From contig NZ_STGY01000037.1 in NCBI RefSeq assembly GCF_004912275.1, positions 13,855-77,854 on the forward strand: DNA of 64,000 nucleotides. Direction: 5' to 3'. Under the pieces are notes generated by a model. That model was not told where the DNA came from. It saw only the letters and a list, made by a program, of their open reading frames with translations, and ran no database searches. The translations under genes and the position numbers were made by a program. This DNA is from Glycomyces buryatensis (GTDB lineage: Bacteria > Actinomycetota > Actinomycetes > Mycobacteriales > Micromonosporaceae). Shown here piece after piece: positions 63,226-64,000 of this stretch; the first letter of the stretch is position 1, and each line of letters begins with the position of its first letter.

Positions 63226-64000
63226 ATGACCGCCACCCCTTCGCGCTCGCGACTGGACGAGCGGACCCTGGTCGCCGGAACCACCGTGCGATTCGTGCAG
63301 TTGATCGTGCTCATCCTCGCCGCAAGTGTCGGCATGGCCTCGACCATGGTCCAGGACGCGGACAGCCCCGACAGCCTCGGCTGCTTCCTGGCGGCCGGGG
63401 GGAACCCGGAGAACTTCTCATCCGCGTCCGCTTCGCAGGCATTGCTGCCGCAATTTGAGTCCTACACAGCATGCGAGGAAGGCGGGTCGCTGCAACTGCC
63501 GTGGTGGCTCGGCGCCGTGTGGCCGGCCGTCACCGTGATCGCGGCGCTGGCGCTGTTCTTTCTCATTCCAAAATGGATAACCTGGCGGCGGCACCTGAGA
63601 CCGCTGGCGGAGTTCGAGGACGCGGACGCCGTCCGGAAGGAGTTGGACGAACTCGCGGGGCTCGAAAAGCTTCCCGAGATCATGGTCGATCCCGATCCGT
63701 TGCGGAAGAACCCCCTGGTCTTCGGCCGCAACGGCCGACCGGTGGTCCTGGTGCCCGAACTCCTGCTGCGCCGGCGCCGGACGGACCGAACTCCCAGCGA
63801 GATGCACCGGGCGGTCGACCCGCAGGCATTCAAGGCGGTGATGCTCCACGAGTTCGCCCATATCCGGAACCGGGACACCACCATCACCTACATCACGGTG
63901 GCGCTCTGGTGGGCGTTCGCGGCCACCGTCCTCGTCCCCTTCGCCGCTTGGAGATTGTACGGACTCCGCTTCATCGGCGATTCGGTGTCCGCTCAGACGG
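63226..64000 (+). CDS. Membrane metalloprotease (M48/M56-like), cut by the window edge
   Basis: ATG 63226 opens a frame still running at the last base (258 codons seen). Two TM helices near residues 22-42 and 90-112 surround an outer loop with two Cys. Cytosolic HEFAHIRNRD at 208-217 is the HExxH zinc site of M48/M56 membrane peptidases, preceded by RPVVLVPELLLRRRR; a third TM begins after TYITVALWWAFAATV. The 6-bp gap to the upstream gene implies an operon. The substrate is unknown. Confidence 0.82.
   Translation, partial: MTATPSRSRLDERTLVAGTTVRFVQLIVLILAASVGMASTMVQDADSPDSLGCFLAAGGNPENFSSASASQALLPQFESYTACEEGGSLQLPWWLGAVWPAVTVIAALALFFLIPKWITWRRHLRPLAEFEDADAVRKELDELAGLEKLPEIMVDPDPLRKNPLVFGRNGRPVVLVPELLLRRRRTDRTPSEMHRAVDPQAFKAVMLHEFAHIRNRDTTITYITVALWWAFAATVLVPFAAWRLYGLRFIGDSVSAQT

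Noticed and set aside
1-64000. CRISPR arrays, insertion sequences, prophage or integrase genes
   Set aside because: No regularly spaced identical repeats, no transposase or integrase motifs, and no tRNA-associated attachment duplication were found.

Overview
The window is 64 kb of very GC-rich chromosome from a filamentous-type actinomycete. Supporting signs are strong G/C third-position bias, GTG/TTG starts, many leaderless-looking genes, a chaplin-like surface protein, LuxR regulators with a large ATPase domain, and a Nudix/histidine-phosphatase fusion next to ppk. My best guess is the Glycomycetales/Micromonosporales side of the class, with low confidence because no rRNA or marker phylogeny is visible. 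There are no phages, insertion sequences, CRISPR arrays or rRNA genes. Two tRNA genes (Glu-TTC and Asp-GTC) lie near 50.7 kb.

Layout. 0-12.3 kb: MFS exporter, NAD(P)H-dependent FMN reductase, large LuxR-type ATPase regulator, amidohydrolase, two VOC proteins, radA, a HAD-IB phosphatase with a LacI regulator behind it, and an ArsR regulator. 12.3-19.4 kb is envelope-oriented: a substrate-binding-like anchored protein, a one-TM protein with a Cys-rich exterior, DedA followed by DUF368 (both families now linked to undecaprenyl-phosphate recycling), a small secreted repeat protein, a tandem chaplin-like protein and an SRPBCC protein. 19.4-25.2 kb: a membrane-anchored Hsp70-like ATPase with an outer beta-propeller, divergent from a four-domain GH3 glycosidase. 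25.2-33.2 kb: two giant TPR paralogues produced by tandem duplication, each with its own upstream region and palindromic 3' end. 33.2-42 kb: small accessory genes, including a nitrilase broken by an 8-bp tandem duplication, an Rpn-type nuclease, GNAT, Nudix, MOSC, a methyltransferase, a kinase remnant and two coupled tiny membrane proteins. 42-46.4 kb: a four-gene cassette (YbaB-like, WXG-bearing multi-TM, PEGA-like membrane, SUKH) with type VII secretion flavour. 46.4-64 kb is mostly housekeeping: Nudix/phosphatase-ppk, tRNAs, pheA, GPP34, ArsR-MFS pair, modABC with its MerR/TOBE regulator, a zincin, serS, HAD phosphatases, and at the right edge a membrane metalloprotease that runs off the window.

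The most unusual points are: (1) a 20-bp palindrome upstream of the FMN reductase whose sequence recurs as four to five helically phased copies (31-32 bp period) upstream of dedA; (2) neighbouring DedA and DUF368 genes; (3) a tandem chaplin-like protein with a TTG start, a leader hairpin and a tiny upstream ORF; (4) the Hsp70-TM-propeller protein; (5) the recent-looking duplication of the TPR genes; (6) the nitrilase interrupted by a slippable 8-bp repeat; (7) a PHO-box-like direct repeat placed for a leaderless ppk transcript.
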